A stretch of 64,000 nucleotides of DNA from assembly GCF_001687625.2 (NCBI RefSeq), contig NZ_CP016538.2:1518501-1582500 (forward strand), given 5' to 3'. Source of the DNA: Planococcus maritimus (lineage in GTDB: Bacteria; Bacillota; Bacilli; Bacillales_A; Planococcaceae). Position numbers and translations under genes: made by a program. Numbering within the stretch: position 1 is the stretch's first letter; every line of letters begins with the position of its first letter. The notes below the pieces were generated by a model. It was not told the DNA's origin and searched no databases. It saw only the letters and a list, made by a program, of their open reading frames with translations. Shown piece by piece: positions 28,204 through 38,673 of this stretch.

Positions 28204-29631
28204 ATGGCTCAAAATTATGATGTCGTCATTCTAGGCGGCGGTACGGGCGGTTATGTAGCGGCAATCCGCTCAGCGCAGCTCGGACTTAAAACTGCGATTG
28301 TCGAAAAAGGCAAGCTGGGTGGTACATGCCTGCACCAAGGCTGTATCCCAAGTAAAGCATTGCTTCGCAGTGCAGAAGTATACGCAACGACCAAAAATCA
28401 CGCTGCTGATTTTGGCGTCAATACTGGAGAGGTATCGCTCGATTTCTCGCGTGTCCAACAGCGCAAACAGGGAATCGTTGATCAGCTTCATGCCGGTGTA
28501 CAAGGCTTGATGAAAAAAGGCAAAATTGATGTGTATGAAGGCATTGGCCGTATTCTTGGGCCTTCGATTTTCTCGCCAAACCCAGGCACGATTTCTGTGG
28601 AGATGAACAATGGTGAAGAAAACGAAATGCTCATCCCGAACAATGTCATCATTGCTACTGGATCTCGCCCACGCACATTGCCTGGACTTGATATCGACGG
28701 AGAAATTGTTATGAGTTCGGAAGAGGCGCTTGCGATGACTGAACTGCCGAAATCCATTTTGATTGTCGGCGGCGGCGTCATCGGAATCGAATGGGCATCG
28801 ATGCTCAACGATTTCGGTGTTGAAGTGACGGTGCTCGAATACGCAGACCGCATCATTCCGACTGAAGACAAAGACATTTCCAAAGAAATGCTGAAATTAT
28901 TGAAGAAAAAAGGCGTGAAGTTTGCGACAAGCGCGAAAGTATTGTCGGAAACAGTGGAAAAAGGCGAAGGCCAAGTATCCATCCAAGCTGAAATCAATGG
29001 CAGCAACGAAACCTTTACGGCTGAAAAAATGCTAGTATCTGTCGGTCGCCAAGCAAACGTGGAAAATATCGGCATCGAAAACACCGATATCTTAGTTGAA
29101 AAAGGCTTTATCCAAGTGAAAAAGACCTTCCAGACAAAAGAATCCCATATCTATGCAATCGGCGACGTCATCGGCGGCATGCAACTTGCGCACGTGGCCT
29201 CCCATGAAGGCATTACCGCGATTGAGCATATTAAAGGCAATGAGCCACATGCCATCAACTACGATCTTGTATCACGCTGCATTTACTCGAATCCAGAGGC
29301 TGCAAGTGTCGGCATCACGGAAGACCAGGCAAAAGAGCAAGGTTACGAACTGAAAATCGGAAAATTCTCCTTTAAAGCGATTGGCAAAGCGCTGGTCTAC
29401 GGTGAATCAGACGGTTTTGTGAAAATCATCGCCGATAAAAACACCAATGATATTCTCGGCGTCCATATGATCGGTCCACACGTAACAGACATGATTTCAG
29501 AAGCCGGCCTTGCAATGGTTCTTGATGCAACCCCTTGGGAAATTGCAGATACCATTCACCCGCACCCGACGCTATCAGAGGTCATGGGCGAAGCAGCTCT
29601 GGCCGTAGACGGCAAAGCGATCCATAGTTAA
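28204..29631 (+). CDS. lpdV: Dihydrolipoamide dehydrogenase of the branched-chain keto-acid complex
   Basis: The 475-residue flavoprotein is the E3 component that reoxidises the lipoyl groups of BkdB. It has the FAD-binding [17 protein letters not shown], redox disulfide Cys42/Cys47 (GGTCLHQGCIPSK), an NAD-binding GGGVIGIEWASMLNDFG, and the His454/Glu459 dyad in HPHPTLSEVMGEAAL. AAGGAGGAA lies before the ATG. A second E3 gene (acoL) begins at the right end of the window, so each complex has its own E3. Confidence 0.95.
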   Translation: MAQNYDVVILGGGTGGYVAAIRSAQLGLKTAIVEKGKLGGTCLHQGCIPSKALLRSAEVYATTKNHAADFGVNTGEVSLDFSRVQQRKQGIVDQLHAGVQGLMKKGKIDVYEGIGRILGPSIFSPNPGTISVEMNNGEENEMLIPNNVIIATGSRPRTLPGLDIDGEIVMSSEEALAMTELPKSILIVGGGVIGIEWASMLNDFGVEVTVLEYADRIIPTEDKDISKEMLKLLKKKGVKFATSAKVLSETVEKGEGQVSIQAEINGSNETFTAEKMLVSVGRQANVENIGIENTDILVEKGFIQVKKTFQTKESHIYAIGDVIGGMQLAHVASHEGITAIEHIKGNEPHAINYDLVSRCIYSNPEAASVGITEDQAKEQGYELKIGKFSFKAIGKALVYGESDGFVKIIADKNTNDILGVHMIGPHVTDMISEAGLAMVLDATPWEIADTIHPHPTLSEVMGEAALAVDGKAIHS

Positions 29632-29644
29632 AGGAGGAAATTCA

Positions 29645-30649
29645 ATGGCTACGAAACACGAAGAAGTAGGTTTGACAAATGAAGATGTCCTGAACATTTA
29701 CGAAACGATGTTGACGGCACGCCGCGTTGATGAACGCATGTGGCTCTTAAACCGTGCAGGTAAAATTCCATTCGTTATCTCTTGCCAAGGCCAGGAGGCT
29801 GCACAAGTCGGAGCGGCTTATGCGCTTGACAACACGAAAGACTACGTTGCGCCCTATTACCGCGACTTAGGCGTTGTCATCCATTTCGGCATGACACCGA
29901 AAGATTTGATGCTGTCAGCATTCGCCAAAGCAGAAGACCCGAACTCGGGCGGCCGCCAGATGCCTGGACATTTTGGGCAGAAGAAAAACCGTATCCTGAC
30001 AGGTTCTTCACCGGTAACAACGCAGTTGCCACACGCAGTAGGTGTAGCGCTTGCCGGTAAAATGAAGAAAAAAGATTTCATTACATTCAATACACTTGGA
30101 GAAGGTTCTTCTAACCAAGGTGATTTCCACGAAGGCTTGAACTTTGCGGGTGTCCATAAATTGCCGGTCATCACGATGGTCGAAAACAACCGTTATGCCA
30201 TTTCCGTTCCTTTTGAACGCCAAGTAGCGAGCAAAAACGTTTCGGACCGTGCGGCAAGCTACGGCATGCCAGGCGTAACGATTGATGGAAACGACCCAAT
30301 TGAAGTTTATAAACACGTAAAAGAAGCAGCGGACCGCGCACGCAACGGCGAAGGCCCAAGCTTGATTGAAACGGTGTCAGAGCGCATGACGGCCCACTCG
30401 TCTGATGATGATCACCGTCAATACCGTTCAGCTGACGAACTTGCGGCACAAAAAGAAAAAGACCCAATCCTATTGTTCGGTGCTTATTTGAAAGAAAACG
30501 GCATCATGAACGATGATCTTGAAAAAGAAATCAATGACCGCATTATGGTGTTGGTCAATGAAGCAACGGATTATGCAGAAAATGCACCATATGCACCAGC
30601 AGAAAGTGCAATGGAGCATGTCTATGCTGAAGAAGGAGGAAACGAATAA
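29645..30649 (+). CDS. bkdAA: Branched-chain 2-oxo acid dehydrogenase E1 alpha
   Basis: The 334-residue ThDP subunit decarboxylates branched 2-oxo acids. The ThDP-binding segment runs from GEGSSNQGDFHEGLNFAG to VENNRYAIS, and the phosphorylatable-loop region ERMTAHSSDDDHRQYR is typical of BKDH rather than PDH. AAAGGAGG is 8 bp upstream. The TAA stop shares one base with the bkdAB ATG (TAATG), so the two chains are translationally coupled. Confidence 0.95.
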   Translation: MATKHEEVGLTNEDVLNIYETMLTARRVDERMWLLNRAGKIPFVISCQGQEAAQVGAAYALDNTKDYVAPYYRDLGVVIHFGMTPKDLMLSAFAKAEDPNSGGRQMPGHFGQKKNRILTGSSPVTTQLPHAVGVALAGKMKKKDFITFNTLGEGSSNQGDFHEGLNFAGVHKLPVITMVENNRYAISVPFERQVASKNVSDRAASYGMPGVTIDGNDPIEVYKHVKEAADRARNGEGPSLIETVSERMTAHSSDDDHRQYRSADELAAQKEKDPILLFGAYLKENGIMNDDLEKEINDRIMVLVNEATDYAENAPYAPAESAMEHVYAEEGGNE

Positions 30650-31632
30650 TGGCAGTTATGAGTTATATCGATGCCATCACGCTCGCCATGAAAGAAGAAA
30701 TGGCACGTGACGAAAACGTTTTCGTACTCGGGGAAGATGTCGGGAAAAAAGGCGGCGTCTTCAAAGCGACACAAGGTCTTTACGATGAATTCGGCGAAGA
30801 CCGCGTAGTCGATACGCCACTTGCGGAATCAGCCATTGCTGGAGTCGGAATCGGAGCGGCTATGTATGGCTTGCGTCCAGTTGCCGAGTTCCAATTCGCG
30901 GATTTCATCATGCCAGCCGTTAACCAAATCATCTCGGAAGCTTCCCGCATCCGTTATCGCTCGAACAATGACTGGTCATGCCCGATCGTCTTCCGCGCGC
31001 CATTTGGCGGCGGTGTCCACGGCGCTTTGTACCATTCACAATCAGTTGAAGCGGTATTCGCCAACCAGCCGGGACTTAAAATCGTCATCCCATCCACACC
31101 GTATGACGCAAAAGGCCTGTTAAAAGCAGCGATCCGCGATGAAGATCCTGTTATGTTCTTCGAGCACAAGCGCGCTTATCGCCTAATTAAAGGCGAAGTA
31201 CCGGAAGACGATTACACAATCGAAATCGGTAAAGCTGACGTTAAACGCGAAGGAGAAGACATCACTGTCATCACATACGGCCTAGCAGTCCACTTCGCCT
31301 TGCAAGCAGCAGAACGCTTGGCAGAAGACGGTTACTCTGTCCATATTTTAGATCTTCGCACGATCTATCCATTGGACAAAGAAGGCATCATCGAAGCAGC
31401 GAAAAAGACCGGGAAAGTTCTTTTAGTCACAGAAGACAATAAAGAAGGAAGCATCATCGGAGAAGTGGCAGCGATCATCGCTGAAAACTGCCTATTCGAC
31501 CTCGACGCGCCGATCAAGCGCCTCGCAGGACCGGACATCCCGGCCATGCCTTACGCACCGACCATGGAGAAATTCTTCATGATCAACCCAGACAAAGTAG
31601 AAAAAGCCATGAGAGAACTCGCGGAATTTTAA
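30649..31632 (+). CDS. bkdAB: Branched-chain 2-oxo acid dehydrogenase E1 beta
   Basis: The 327-residue E1 beta chain pairs with BkdAA to form the ThDP active site. Typical segments are VFVLGEDVGKKGGVFKATQGL, PLAESAIAGVGIGAAMYGLRPVAE and DAPIKRLAGPDIPAMPYAPTME. It is coupled to bkdAA. A 127-bp gap with a repeat and a terminator-like hairpin follows before bkdB, unusual inside this operon. Confidence 0.95.
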   Translation: MAVMSYIDAITLAMKEEMARDENVFVLGEDVGKKGGVFKATQGLYDEFGEDRVVDTPLAESAIAGVGIGAAMYGLRPVAEFQFADFIMPAVNQIISEASRIRYRSNNDWSCPIVFRAPFGGGVHGALYHSQSVEAVFANQPGLKIVIPSTPYDAKGLLKAAIRDEDPVMFFEHKRAYRLIKGEVPEDDYTIEIGKADVKREGEDITVITYGLAVHFALQAAERLAEDGYSVHILDLRTIYPLDKEGIIEAAKKTGKVLLVTEDNKEGSIIGEVAAIIAENCLFDLDAPIKRLAGPDIPAMPYAPTMEKFFMINPDKVEKAMRELAEF

Positions 31633-31759
31633 GAAGAAAAGCGGAGTTGCCCATCTAGCCCCGACAAGCGCTGGAGGTAACGCCAGCACTGGCGCTTTTT
31701 GCCCGTCCAGCAAACTCTATAACGGAACACGCATTGCAGATTGAAAAGGAGGAATCCCT
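31633..31759 (+). repeat. Intergenic repeat with terminator-like hairpin inside the bkd operon
   Basis: The gap holds AAGCGC (31666-31671) paired with GCGCTT (31692-31697), an inner GCTGG/CCAGC option, and then TTTTT, which looks like an intrinsic terminator or attenuator. The surrounding phrases (GCGGAGTTGCCCATCTAGCC, CCCGACAAGCGCTGG) resemble a repeat family common in intergenic regions of Bacillaceae and Planococcaceae; this is recollection, not a search. bkdB has its own strong AAAGGAGG (31745-31752) after the element. Confidence 0.55.
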
Positions 31760-33106
31760 TTGGCTATTGAAAAAATCACGATGCCCCAACTTGGCGAAAG
31801 TGTAACAGAAGGCACGATTGAAAAATGGCTCGTCCAGCCAGGTGACCATGTCAATAAGTACGACCCATTGGCAGAAGTCAATACCGATAAAGTAACAGCA
31901 GAAGTTCCTTCATCATTTACAGGAACGATCAAAGAATTGATCGCTTCAGAAGGCGATACTTTAGAAGTAGGTGAAGTGGTCTGTACCATTGAAACTGAAG
32001 GTGGAGATTCAGCCCCTGTAGAAGAGGCGAAACCTGCTGAAGGCGAAAAAGCCAACGAAATACCAGCTGCTGGAGCGGCGCCGACAAAAAATCTTGAAGG
32101 CCACAAAGGTTCGGCAAAACCTGCCAAGCCTCAAGGCGGCAAAGCACGTTATTCACCAGCGGTCCTGCGCCTTGCGCAAGATCACGATATCGACTTGAAC
32201 CAAGTCGAGGGATCTGGAAACGAAGGGCGCATTACTCGCAAAGACCTGATGACATTGATCGATAGCGGCAATATCCCGCAAGCTGGCAGCGAGACGACAC
32301 AAGCGCCTCAAACTGCACAAGCAGCGGAACCGGCACAACAAGCTGCACCGCAAGAAACACCAAAAGCGCCAGCTGCTATAGAACAATCAATCGAATCGGC
32401 ACCAGGCGATATCGAAATTCCTGTTACGGGCGTGCGTAAAGCGATTGCTGCGAATATGCTCAAGAGCAAACACGAAGCGCCGCATGCGTGGATGATGATT
32501 GAAGTTGACGTAACGGACCTTGCGCAATTCCGCGATTCCATCAAAGGCGACTTTAAGAAAAAAGAAGGCTTCAACATCACGTATTTTGCATTCTTCGTGA
32601 AAGCCATCTCACAAGCTTTGAAAGAATTCCCGATGATGAATTCGATGTGGGCCGGCGACAAGATCATCCAGAAGAAAGACATCAACATCTCGATCGCTGT
32701 CGCGTCTGATAACGCATTGTTCGTTCCGGTTATCAAGAATGCTGATGAGAAATCGGCAAAAGGCATCGGCCGTGAAATCAATGAGTTGGCGCAAAAAGCG
32801 CGTACTGGCAAATTGAAATCAGCGGATATGCAGGGCGGCACGTTTACCGTCAACAACACCGGTTCATTTGGTTCGATTCAGTCAATGGGCATTATCAACC
32901 ACCCACAGGCTGCGATTATCCAAGTAGAATCGATTGTTAAACGCCCGGTCATCATGGATGGTGGCATGATCGCTGCACGCGATATGGTCAATTTGTGCTT
33001 GTCGCTCGATCACCGTGTCCTGGACGGACTTGTTTGCGGTCAATTCTTGGCACGCGTCAAAGAGATTCTTGAAAAAATGAACAAAGACAATACATCCGTG
33101 TATTGA
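31760..33106 (+). CDS. bkdB: Branched-chain 2-oxo acid dehydrogenase E2 (dihydrolipoyl acyltransferase)
   Basis: The 448-residue E2 core transfers acyl groups to CoA. One lipoyl domain (residues 1-80, lipoyl Lys44 in VNTDKVTAEV) is followed by a Pro/Ala-rich linker, a peripheral-subunit-binding domain (about 130-168, RYSPAVLRLAQDHDIDL), a second flexible linker and the catalytic domain ending in LSLDHRVLDGLVCGQFL with the HxxxDG active site. The start is TTG 31760 after AAAGGAGG. It is the last gene of the operon, followed by a terminator. Confidence 0.95.
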   Translation: MAIEKITMPQLGESVTEGTIEKWLVQPGDHVNKYDPLAEVNTDKVTAEVPSSFTGTIKELIASEGDTLEVGEVVCTIETEGGDSAPVEEAKPAEGEKANEIPAAGAAPTKNLEGHKGSAKPAKPQGGKARYSPAVLRLAQDHDIDLNQVEGSGNEGRITRKDLMTLIDSGNIPQAGSETTQAPQTAQAAEPAQQAAPQETPKAPAAIEQSIESAPGDIEIPVTGVRKAIAANMLKSKHEAPHAWMMIEVDVTDLAQFRDSIKGDFKKKEGFNITYFAFFVKAISQALKEFPMMNSMWAGDKIIQKKDINISIAVASDNALFVPVIKNADEKSAKGIGREINELAQKARTGKLKSADMQGGTFTVNNTGSFGSIQSMGIINHPQAAIIQVESIVKRPVIMDGGMIAARDMVNLCLSLDHRVLDGLVCGQFLARVKEILEKMNKDNTSVY

Positions 33107-33107
33107 T

Positions 33108-33144
33108 AAAAAGTTTGGAGTCTTCGGACTTCAAGCTTTTTTTT
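33108..33144 (+). terminator. bkd operon terminator
   Basis: AAAAAGTTTGGAGTC pairs with GACTTCAAGCTTTTT around a TTCG tetraloop, followed by further T residues. Confidence 0.9.
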
Positions 33145-33204
33145 CTTTCAGTAACTTAGGCAGTCAGGTAAAATGAAGACAGAAAGCTTTGAGGAGGGAA
33201 TAGT

Positions 33205-34899
33205 TTGACGATTGAATCGATGAAAAACATTCAGTTTCCTGAGCGTACATACGAGGAATGGAAACAAGCAGCAGATGCTGCATTGAAAGGGAAAGATTTT
33301 GAAAAGGTGATGAGAACGCGCACGATTGAAGACATCACTCTCGAACCCCTCTATACGAAAGACATGCTCGAGCGCTCCGTATCCGATGTCGAGGCACAAG
33401 CGGCTGCTGTTCAAAGCGGAAAATACGGCGACTCGTGGATTGTGGCTCAGGAAATTACAGCACATGATGCTAAAGAGTTTTTGTCTGTCACAGCAGATGA
33501 TTTGTCGAGAGGCAATGAAGCGGTCGTCTATTCCGGGGCAAAACCATTCGACTGGACTGAAGCACAACTGGATCAGCTTGCAGAGTTGATTATCCGCTAT
33601 CCGATTTATTTCAAAGTAACAGAAGACGAAGATCCTATTTTGGGCGTATTCAATCGCCTGACAGGTGAACAGCAAGCAAGCGTGCAAGGTGTCATTTTCA
33701 CGGAAGAGCCAATTCAGGCACCTGAGAATGTCCGAACCGGCTTGATTGATACATTGCCAACGCATAATGCCGGGGGCACAATCATTCATGAACTGGGCGT
33801 GGCACTTAGCATGATGGCTGAAGCGGTAGAACAGCAGGATTTCGAATCAGCGGCCAAGAACTTTTGGGTGCGTTTTGCAGTCGACACACACTTTTTTCAA
33901 GAAATTTCAAAAATACGAGCGTTTCGCGTACTATGGCAAGCGTTCTGTTCTGCTTATGGAAAGCAAGCGCCACGCATTCCTGTATTTACGGAAACCTCGG
34001 TACGCTCATATTCCAAACTGGATCCTTACGTCAACTTGCTGCGGGCCGGCAATGCCACTTTTTCCGCCGTCCTTGCTGGAACGGATGGACACACAGTACA
34101 CCCACATGATTTCCTGACCGTTCCGACTGGCTCAAGCCGGCGCATCGCACGTAATGTGCAATTAGTCATTAAAGAAGAATCCCATGTTTCACATGTCACG
34201 GATGTGGCAGCGGGCTCCTATTATATTGAAAGCCTGACGCGTGAATACGTAGATGCTGCTTGGCAATATTTCCTGGAAATCCAACAAGCAGGGGGCTATT
34301 CCGAAGTGAAGCGGACCGGCTGGCTGACAGATGACATTCAAGCGAAATGGCTCGATCGTGAACAGCAAGTGGCCAATCGAAAAACTTCGTTAATCGGCAC
34401 AAATATATACGCCAATCCTCAGGAACCGGTAAAAGACGCGAAAATCGATACGGCGCATTTGGAATACATGACAGCCAAACGTTTGGCGACGCCATTCGAG
34501 ACATTGCGAGCGAAAAGCCGAGAAACGACGATCAAATCAGCGGTTATCCTGTTAGAGCCGTTAAAATCCGTAAAACCGCAGGTAGATTTCGTCCAAGGTT
34601 TCCTATCCGTCGCAGGAATAGAGCCTGAACTAAGCCCGTATCTTTCTTCAGCTGATGAAGTAAATCGCTTTATCCGTTCTGAAGCGCTTGACTACGCTGT
34701 GTTATGCGGCAGCCGAGAGACGGTAGAAAAACTTATTCCCGAGATTGATTCAAAAGCGACCATCGATGTTGCGGGAAGAATCGACGCCGAAACATTGAAA
34801 ACTTGGCAAACGAACGGGATCAGCGACACTTTATATGCTGGCAAACCGTTAATCGACAAATTGGAAGCTATTCTATCACTTGGAAAGGAGGCGCTGTAA
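33205..34899 (+). CDS. mutA: Methylmalonyl-CoA mutase small (beta) subunit
   Basis: The 564-residue subunit has the mutase TIM-barrel domain (about 40-420) and a C-terminal flavodoxin-like domain. It lacks the cobalamin-ligating DxHxxG motif, as usual for the non-catalytic chain of heterodimeric mutases. Translation starts at TTG 33205, 4-5 bp after GAGGAGGGAA; the next ATG (33220) is too far from that site. The stop codon touches the scpA ATG. The pair converts (R)-methylmalonyl-CoA to succinyl-CoA. Confidence 0.92.
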   Translation: MTIESMKNIQFPERTYEEWKQAADAALKGKDFEKVMRTRTIEDITLEPLYTKDMLERSVSDVEAQAAAVQSGKYGDSWIVAQEITAHDAKEFLSVTADDLSRGNEAVVYSGAKPFDWTEAQLDQLAELIIRYPIYFKVTEDEDPILGVFNRLTGEQQASVQGVIFTEEPIQAPENVRTGLIDTLPTHNAGGTIIHELGVALSMMAEAVEQQDFESAAKNFWVRFAVDTHFFQEISKIRAFRVLWQAFCSAYGKQAPRIPVFTETSVRSYSKLDPYVNLLRAGNATFSAVLAGTDGHTVHPHDFLTVPTGSSRRIARNVQLVIKEESHVSHVTDVAAGSYYIESLTREYVDAAWQYFLEIQQAGGYSEVKRTGWLTDDIQAKWLDREQQVANRKTSLIGTNIYANPQEPVKDAKIDTAHLEYMTAKRLATPFETLRAKSRETTIKSAVILLEPLKSVKPQVDFVQGFLSVAGIEPELSPYLSSADEVNRFIRSEALDYAVLCGSRETVEKLIPEIDSKATIDVAGRIDAETLKTWQTNGISDTLYAGKPLIDKLEAILSLGKEAL

Positions 34900-37047
34900 A
34901 TGACGACACCCGATTTTACAAAAATTGATGTCACGAAACTCGATACGGCTAAACTGGGCGAACGAAATGACAGCGCTTTTATGACCAACGAAGGCATTGC
35001 GGTGAAACCGTTTTATTCTTCAAAAGACTTGAGCAAGCAACAAACAAGCTATCCAGGGTTTGCGCCAAACGTTCGTGGTCCATACCCGACGATGTACGCA
35101 TCTCGGCCATGGACCGTGCGTCAGTATGCCGGTTTTTCGACTGCTGAAGAAAGTAACGCATTCTATCGCCGGAACTTAGCCATGGGGCAAAAGGGCTTGT
35201 CTGTTGCTTTTGACCTTGCCACGCACCGCGGTTATGATTCCGATCATCCTCGTGTTGTCGGCGATGTCGGAAAAGCGGGCGTAGCCATCGATAGCGTAGA
35301 AGACATGAAAATTCTCTTTGACGGCATTCCGCTCGATCAAATGTCAGTGTCGATGACGATGAACGGGGCTGTCGTGCCGATCATGGCATTTTTCATTGTC
35401 GCTGCAGAAGAGCAAGGCGTATCGCCAGAGCAACTCGCAGGCACGATTCAAAATGATATTTTGAAAGAATATATGGTCCGGAATACGTATATTTATCCTC
35501 CGGCCATGTCGATGCAAATTATCGCAGATATCTTTAAATACACATCCTCTCATATGCCAAAGTTCAACTCGATTTCCATTTCGGGCTACCATATCCAAGA
35601 AGCGGGCGCCACAGCAGATATCGAACTTGCCTATACGCTGGCAGATGGACTGGAATACGTGCGCACAGGGCTAAAAGCAGGCATCGGCATCGACCAGTTT
35701 GCACCGCGTCTGTCATTTTTCTGGGGCATCGGCATGAACTATTTCATGGAAGTGGCTAAAATGCGTGCAGGGCGTGAAATCTGGGCGAAAATGATGAAGA
35801 GCTTCGATCCGCAAAATGCTAAATCCTTAGCGCTCCGCACGCATTCCCAAACTTCGGGCTGGAGCTTGACCGAACAGGATCCGTTTAATAACGTAACGCG
35901 TACGTTGCTAGAAGCGAACGCAGCAGCAATGGGCCATACCCAATCTTTGCATACGAATGCCTTGGATGAAGCCATTGCCCTGCCCACTGATTTCTCTGCA
36001 CGTATTGCCCGCAATACGCAATTATTCCTTCAAGAAGAGACCTTGATGAACAACACAATCGATCCATGGGGCGGTTCGTATTATGTCGAAAAACTGACAG
36101 AAGAATTGATGGAAAAAGCGTGGACATTGATTGAAGAAGTCGAAGAACTCGGGGGCATGGCAAAAGCCATTGAAACGGGCTTGCCGAAAATGCGCATCGA
36201 AGAAGCGGCTGCGAAAAAGCAAGCGCAAATCGATTCGAATGAAGAAACAATCATCGGCGTCAACCGTTACCGATTGGATGAGGAAGACCCAATCGATATT
36301 TTGAACATCGATAACACAATGGTTCGCAAAAAGCAGATCGAGCGACTGGATCGGATGCGCGAAACGCGTGATCAGGAAAAAGTAGAAAAAGCACTTCTGG
36401 AGCTGACCAAAGCGGCAGAAAGCGGAGAAGACAATATTCTGGCCTGTGCGATTGAAGCAGCACGCCACCGGGCATCACTTGGTGAGATTTCGGATGCCAT
36501 CGAAAAGGCTTCTGGCAGACATAAGGCGGTGATTCGTTCCGTGAGCGGTGTATACAGTTCAAACTTCTCCAACCAAGAAGAAATGCAGATCGTCAAACAA
36601 ATGACTGAAGAATTCATCGACAACGAGGGCCGCCGTCCGCGCATCTTGATCGCCAAGATGGGCCAGGACGGGCACGATCGCGGCGCGAAAGTCATTTCGA
36701 CTGCGTTTGCTGACCTTGGCTTTGATGTCGACATCGGCCCGTTGTTCCAAACACCGGCAGAGACGGCCCAGCAAGCAGCGGAAAACGATGTCCATGTTAT
36801 CGGCGTCAGTTCGCTTGCAGCGGGTCATATGACGCTCGTCCCGGATCTTGCGGCAGAGTTGAAAAAAGTCGGACGTGAGGACATTTTAATCGTCGTTGGC
36901 GGTGTTATCCCGGCGCAGGATTATGAATTCCTGCGCAATAACGGAGCAAGCGCCATCTTTGGCCCCGGAACCGTTATTCCAGTTGCTGCCCAAAAAGTCA
37001 TCGAAGAAATCTATGCGCGCCTCGGGTACGAGGAAGAGGCAGACTGA
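34900..37047 (+). CDS. scpA: Methylmalonyl-CoA mutase large (alpha) subunit, B12-binding
   Basis: The 715-residue catalytic chain has the substrate barrel ([18 protein letters not shown] near residue 65 through [20 protein letters not shown]) and the C-terminal B12 domain with GQDGHDRG, in which His592 is the predicted lower axial cobalt ligand of the DxHxxG motif. It needs adenosylcobalamin, the cofactor also required by NrdJ in this window. It is directly joined to mutA and overlaps meaB by one base, so mutA-scpA-meaB is a tight operon. Confidence 0.96.
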   Translation: MTTPDFTKIDVTKLDTAKLGERNDSAFMTNEGIAVKPFYSSKDLSKQQTSYPGFAPNVRGPYPTMYASRPWTVRQYAGFSTAEESNAFYRRNLAMGQKGLSVAFDLATHRGYDSDHPRVVGDVGKAGVAIDSVEDMKILFDGIPLDQMSVSMTMNGAVVPIMAFFIVAAEEQGVSPEQLAGTIQNDILKEYMVRNTYIYPPAMSMQIIADIFKYTSSHMPKFNSISISGYHIQEAGATADIELAYTLADGLEYVRTGLKAGIGIDQFAPRLSFFWGIGMNYFMEVAKMRAGREIWAKMMKSFDPQNAKSLALRTHSQTSGWSLTEQDPFNNVTRTLLEANAAAMGHTQSLHTNALDEAIALPTDFSARIARNTQLFLQEETLMNNTIDPWGGSYYVEKLTEELMEKAWTLIEEVEELGGMAKAIETGLPKMRIEEAAAKKQAQIDSNEETIIGVNRYRLDEEDPIDILNIDNTMVRKKQIERLDRMRETRDQEKVEKALLELTKAAESGEDNILACAIEAARHRASLGEISDAIEKASGRHKAVIRSVSGVYSSNFSNQEEMQIVKQMTEEFIDNEGRRPRILIAKMGQDGHDRGAKVISTAFADLGFDVDIGPLFQTPAETAQQAAENDVHVIGVSSLAAGHMTLVPDLAAELKKVGREDILIVVGGVIPAQDYEFLRNNGASAIFGPGTVIPVAAQKVIEEIYARLGYEEEAD

Positions 37048-38114
37048 TGGACCGCGAGAAGCAATCCAGACAGGTCATGTCGGGTGTTTCGGATAAGCAC
37101 GATGGCATGAAGGCTTTGCCACGGAAGAAGTTCAAGAAGCCCAGTACGAGCCATTTTAATTTGGAAGAACTTGCAAGCGGTGTCGAAAGCGGATCGCGCT
37201 TGCATTTGGGAAAAGCAATCACCTTGCTAGAAAGCACCAACCCGGAGCATAAAAAACGCGGCCAGGAATTATTGAATGAACTGCTCCCGAAGACAGGCAA
37301 TAGCATTCGCATCGGCATTACTGGCGTTCCGGGAGCTGGCAAGAGCACATTCATTGAAACCTTCGGGACGATGCTGACAGAACTTGGCCATCGTGTGGCG
37401 GTACTTGCAATCGACCCAAGTTCTACGCGTACCGGTGGCAGCATACTTGGCGACAAAACACGGATGGAAGAACTCGCAAGAAACCCGCAAGCGTTCATCC
37501 GTCCATCGCCAACGGCTGGCACACTTGGCGGCGTCCATAGAAAAACCCGCGAAACGATGCTATTATGCGAAGCGGCAGGATACGATATTATCTTAGTCGA
37601 AACGGTTGGTGTTGGGCAAAGTGAGACGCTTGTTCGCGGCATGGTCGATATATTCTTGCTGCTCGTCTTGACCGGAGCAGGAGATGAATTGCAAGGCATG
37701 AAAAAAGGCATTTTGGAATTGGCGGATGCCATGATCGTCCACAAAGCCGACCAGGACAATTTGTCGCTTGCGAAAAAAACCGTGAGAGAATATCAACAGA
37801 TGCTTCATTTCCTCCAACCGGCAACTGAAGGCTGGACGACGCGCCCATTGGCAGTTTCTTCCATTGAAGGTACTGGCATGAAAGAGATTTGGGAAATGGT
37901 CGAGGACTTCGAACGATCAGTCAAAGAAAGTGGCTACTGGGAGACGAGGCGACAGGAGCAGACGCGTGACTGGTTCCATTCGATGATCACCGATGAATTA
38001 CTTGGCCAATTTTACGGCGACCCCGAGCGTAAACAGCAGGTGAAAGACATGGAACAGCGCATCCTAGGAGACCAATTGACGGTGTCCCAAGCGGTCACTG
38101 AACTGTTCAAGTAA
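37047..38114 (+). CDS. meaB: MeaB/ArgK GTPase, methylmalonyl-CoA mutase chaperone
   Basis: The 355-residue G3E-family P-loop GTPase protects and reloads the B12 cofactor of the mutase. The P-loop is GVPGAGKS (93-100), with AIDPSSTRTGGSILGDKTRM and VETVGVGQSE as the following signatures. The name ArgK in older annotation (arginine/ornithine transport kinase) does not fit this context. The first ATG, inside the scpA stop (TGATG), is adopted; a start 20 residues later is also possible. Confidence 0.94.
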   Translation: MDREKQSRQVMSGVSDKHDGMKALPRKKFKKPSTSHFNLEELASGVESGSRLHLGKAITLLESTNPEHKKRGQELLNELLPKTGNSIRIGITGVPGAGKSTFIETFGTMLTELGHRVAVLAIDPSSTRTGGSILGDKTRMEELARNPQAFIRPSPTAGTLGGVHRKTRETMLLCEAAGYDIILVETVGVGQSETLVRGMVDIFLLLVLTGAGDELQGMKKGILELADAMIVHKADQDNLSLAKKTVREYQQMLHFLQPATEGWTTRPLAVSSIEGTGMKEIWEMVEDFERSVKESGYWETRRQEQTRDWFHSMITDELLGQFYGDPERKQQVKDMEQRILGDQLTVSQAVTELFK

Positions 38115-38120
38115 GCTTTT

Positions 38121-38149
38121 TTGCAACTGTGCCGCCGTCCTGATATGAT
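38121..38149 (+). promoter_or_regulatory. Sigma-A promoter for brxB
   Basis: TTGCAA (38121-38126) and TATGAT (38144-38149) are 17 bp apart, and the -10 is extended by TGA (TG one base upstream). It lies in the 65-bp meaB-brxB gap. Confidence 0.75.
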
Positions 38150-38179
38150 AAGAACAGCAATAATGAAGGAGTGGTACAG

Positions 38180-38620
38180 ATGAGCATGGATTTTAACTTT
38201 CTAATGAATGATATTGTTACACAAGCCCGCCAAGAACTAACAAACGGTGGCTATACACAGCTTGAAACAGCTGAAGATGTGCAAGCAGCATTCGCTAAAC
38301 CTGGCACAAGCCTTGTGATGATCAACTCGGTTTGTGGCTGTGCAGGCGGGATTGCACGACCAGCAGCTCTTCACTCGGTCCATTACGACAAACGTCCGGA
38401 TCACTTGTTTACAGTGTTTGCTGGACAAGATCAAGAAGCCACAGCACAAGCGCGTGATTTGTTCGGCGATGATCATTTGCCTTCATCCCCATCATTTGCT
38501 TTCCTGAAGGATGGAAAATTAGTGGATGAAATCGGCCGCCACGAAATCGAAGGGCACGATCCGATGTCGGTCATTACACATATCCAATCCATTTTCGAAG
38601 AGCATTGCGAAGAAATGTAA
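38180..38620 (+). CDS. brxB: Bacilliredoxin BrxB (YqiW)
   Basis: The 146-residue thioredoxin-fold protein removes bacillithiol from S-bacillithiolated proteins. The active site is the unusual CGC motif Cys52-Gly-Cys54 in [14 protein letters not shown], the hallmark of the YphP/YqiW family. The ATG at 38180 follows AAGGAGTGG by 6 bp. The position after the bkd/mut genes matches yqiW, hence BrxB. It implies a bacillithiol-producing Bacillales host. Confidence 0.94.
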   Translation: MSMDFNFLMNDIVTQARQELTNGGYTQLETAEDVQAAFAKPGTSLVMINSVCGCAGGIARPAALHSVHYDKRPDHLFTVFAGQDQEATAQARDLFGDDHLPSSPSFAFLKDGKLVDEIGRHEIEGHDPMSVITHIQSIFEEHCEEM

Positions 38621-38621
38621 G

Positions 38622-38652
38622 AAAAAATGCCCCCGTTGTCGGGGGCATTTTT
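38622..38652 (+). terminator. brxB terminator
   Basis: A stem of AAAAAATGCCCCCG and CGGGGGCATTTTT with loop TTGT follows the stop codon at once. Confidence 0.93.
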
Positions 38653-38673
38653 GCATGTTGAGGAGAGAGGCCT

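Noticed and set aside
37047..38114. ArgK arginine/ornithine transport kinase
   Set aside because: The G3E P-loop GTPase directly follows scpA, so the MeaB mutase chaperone is the right reading.
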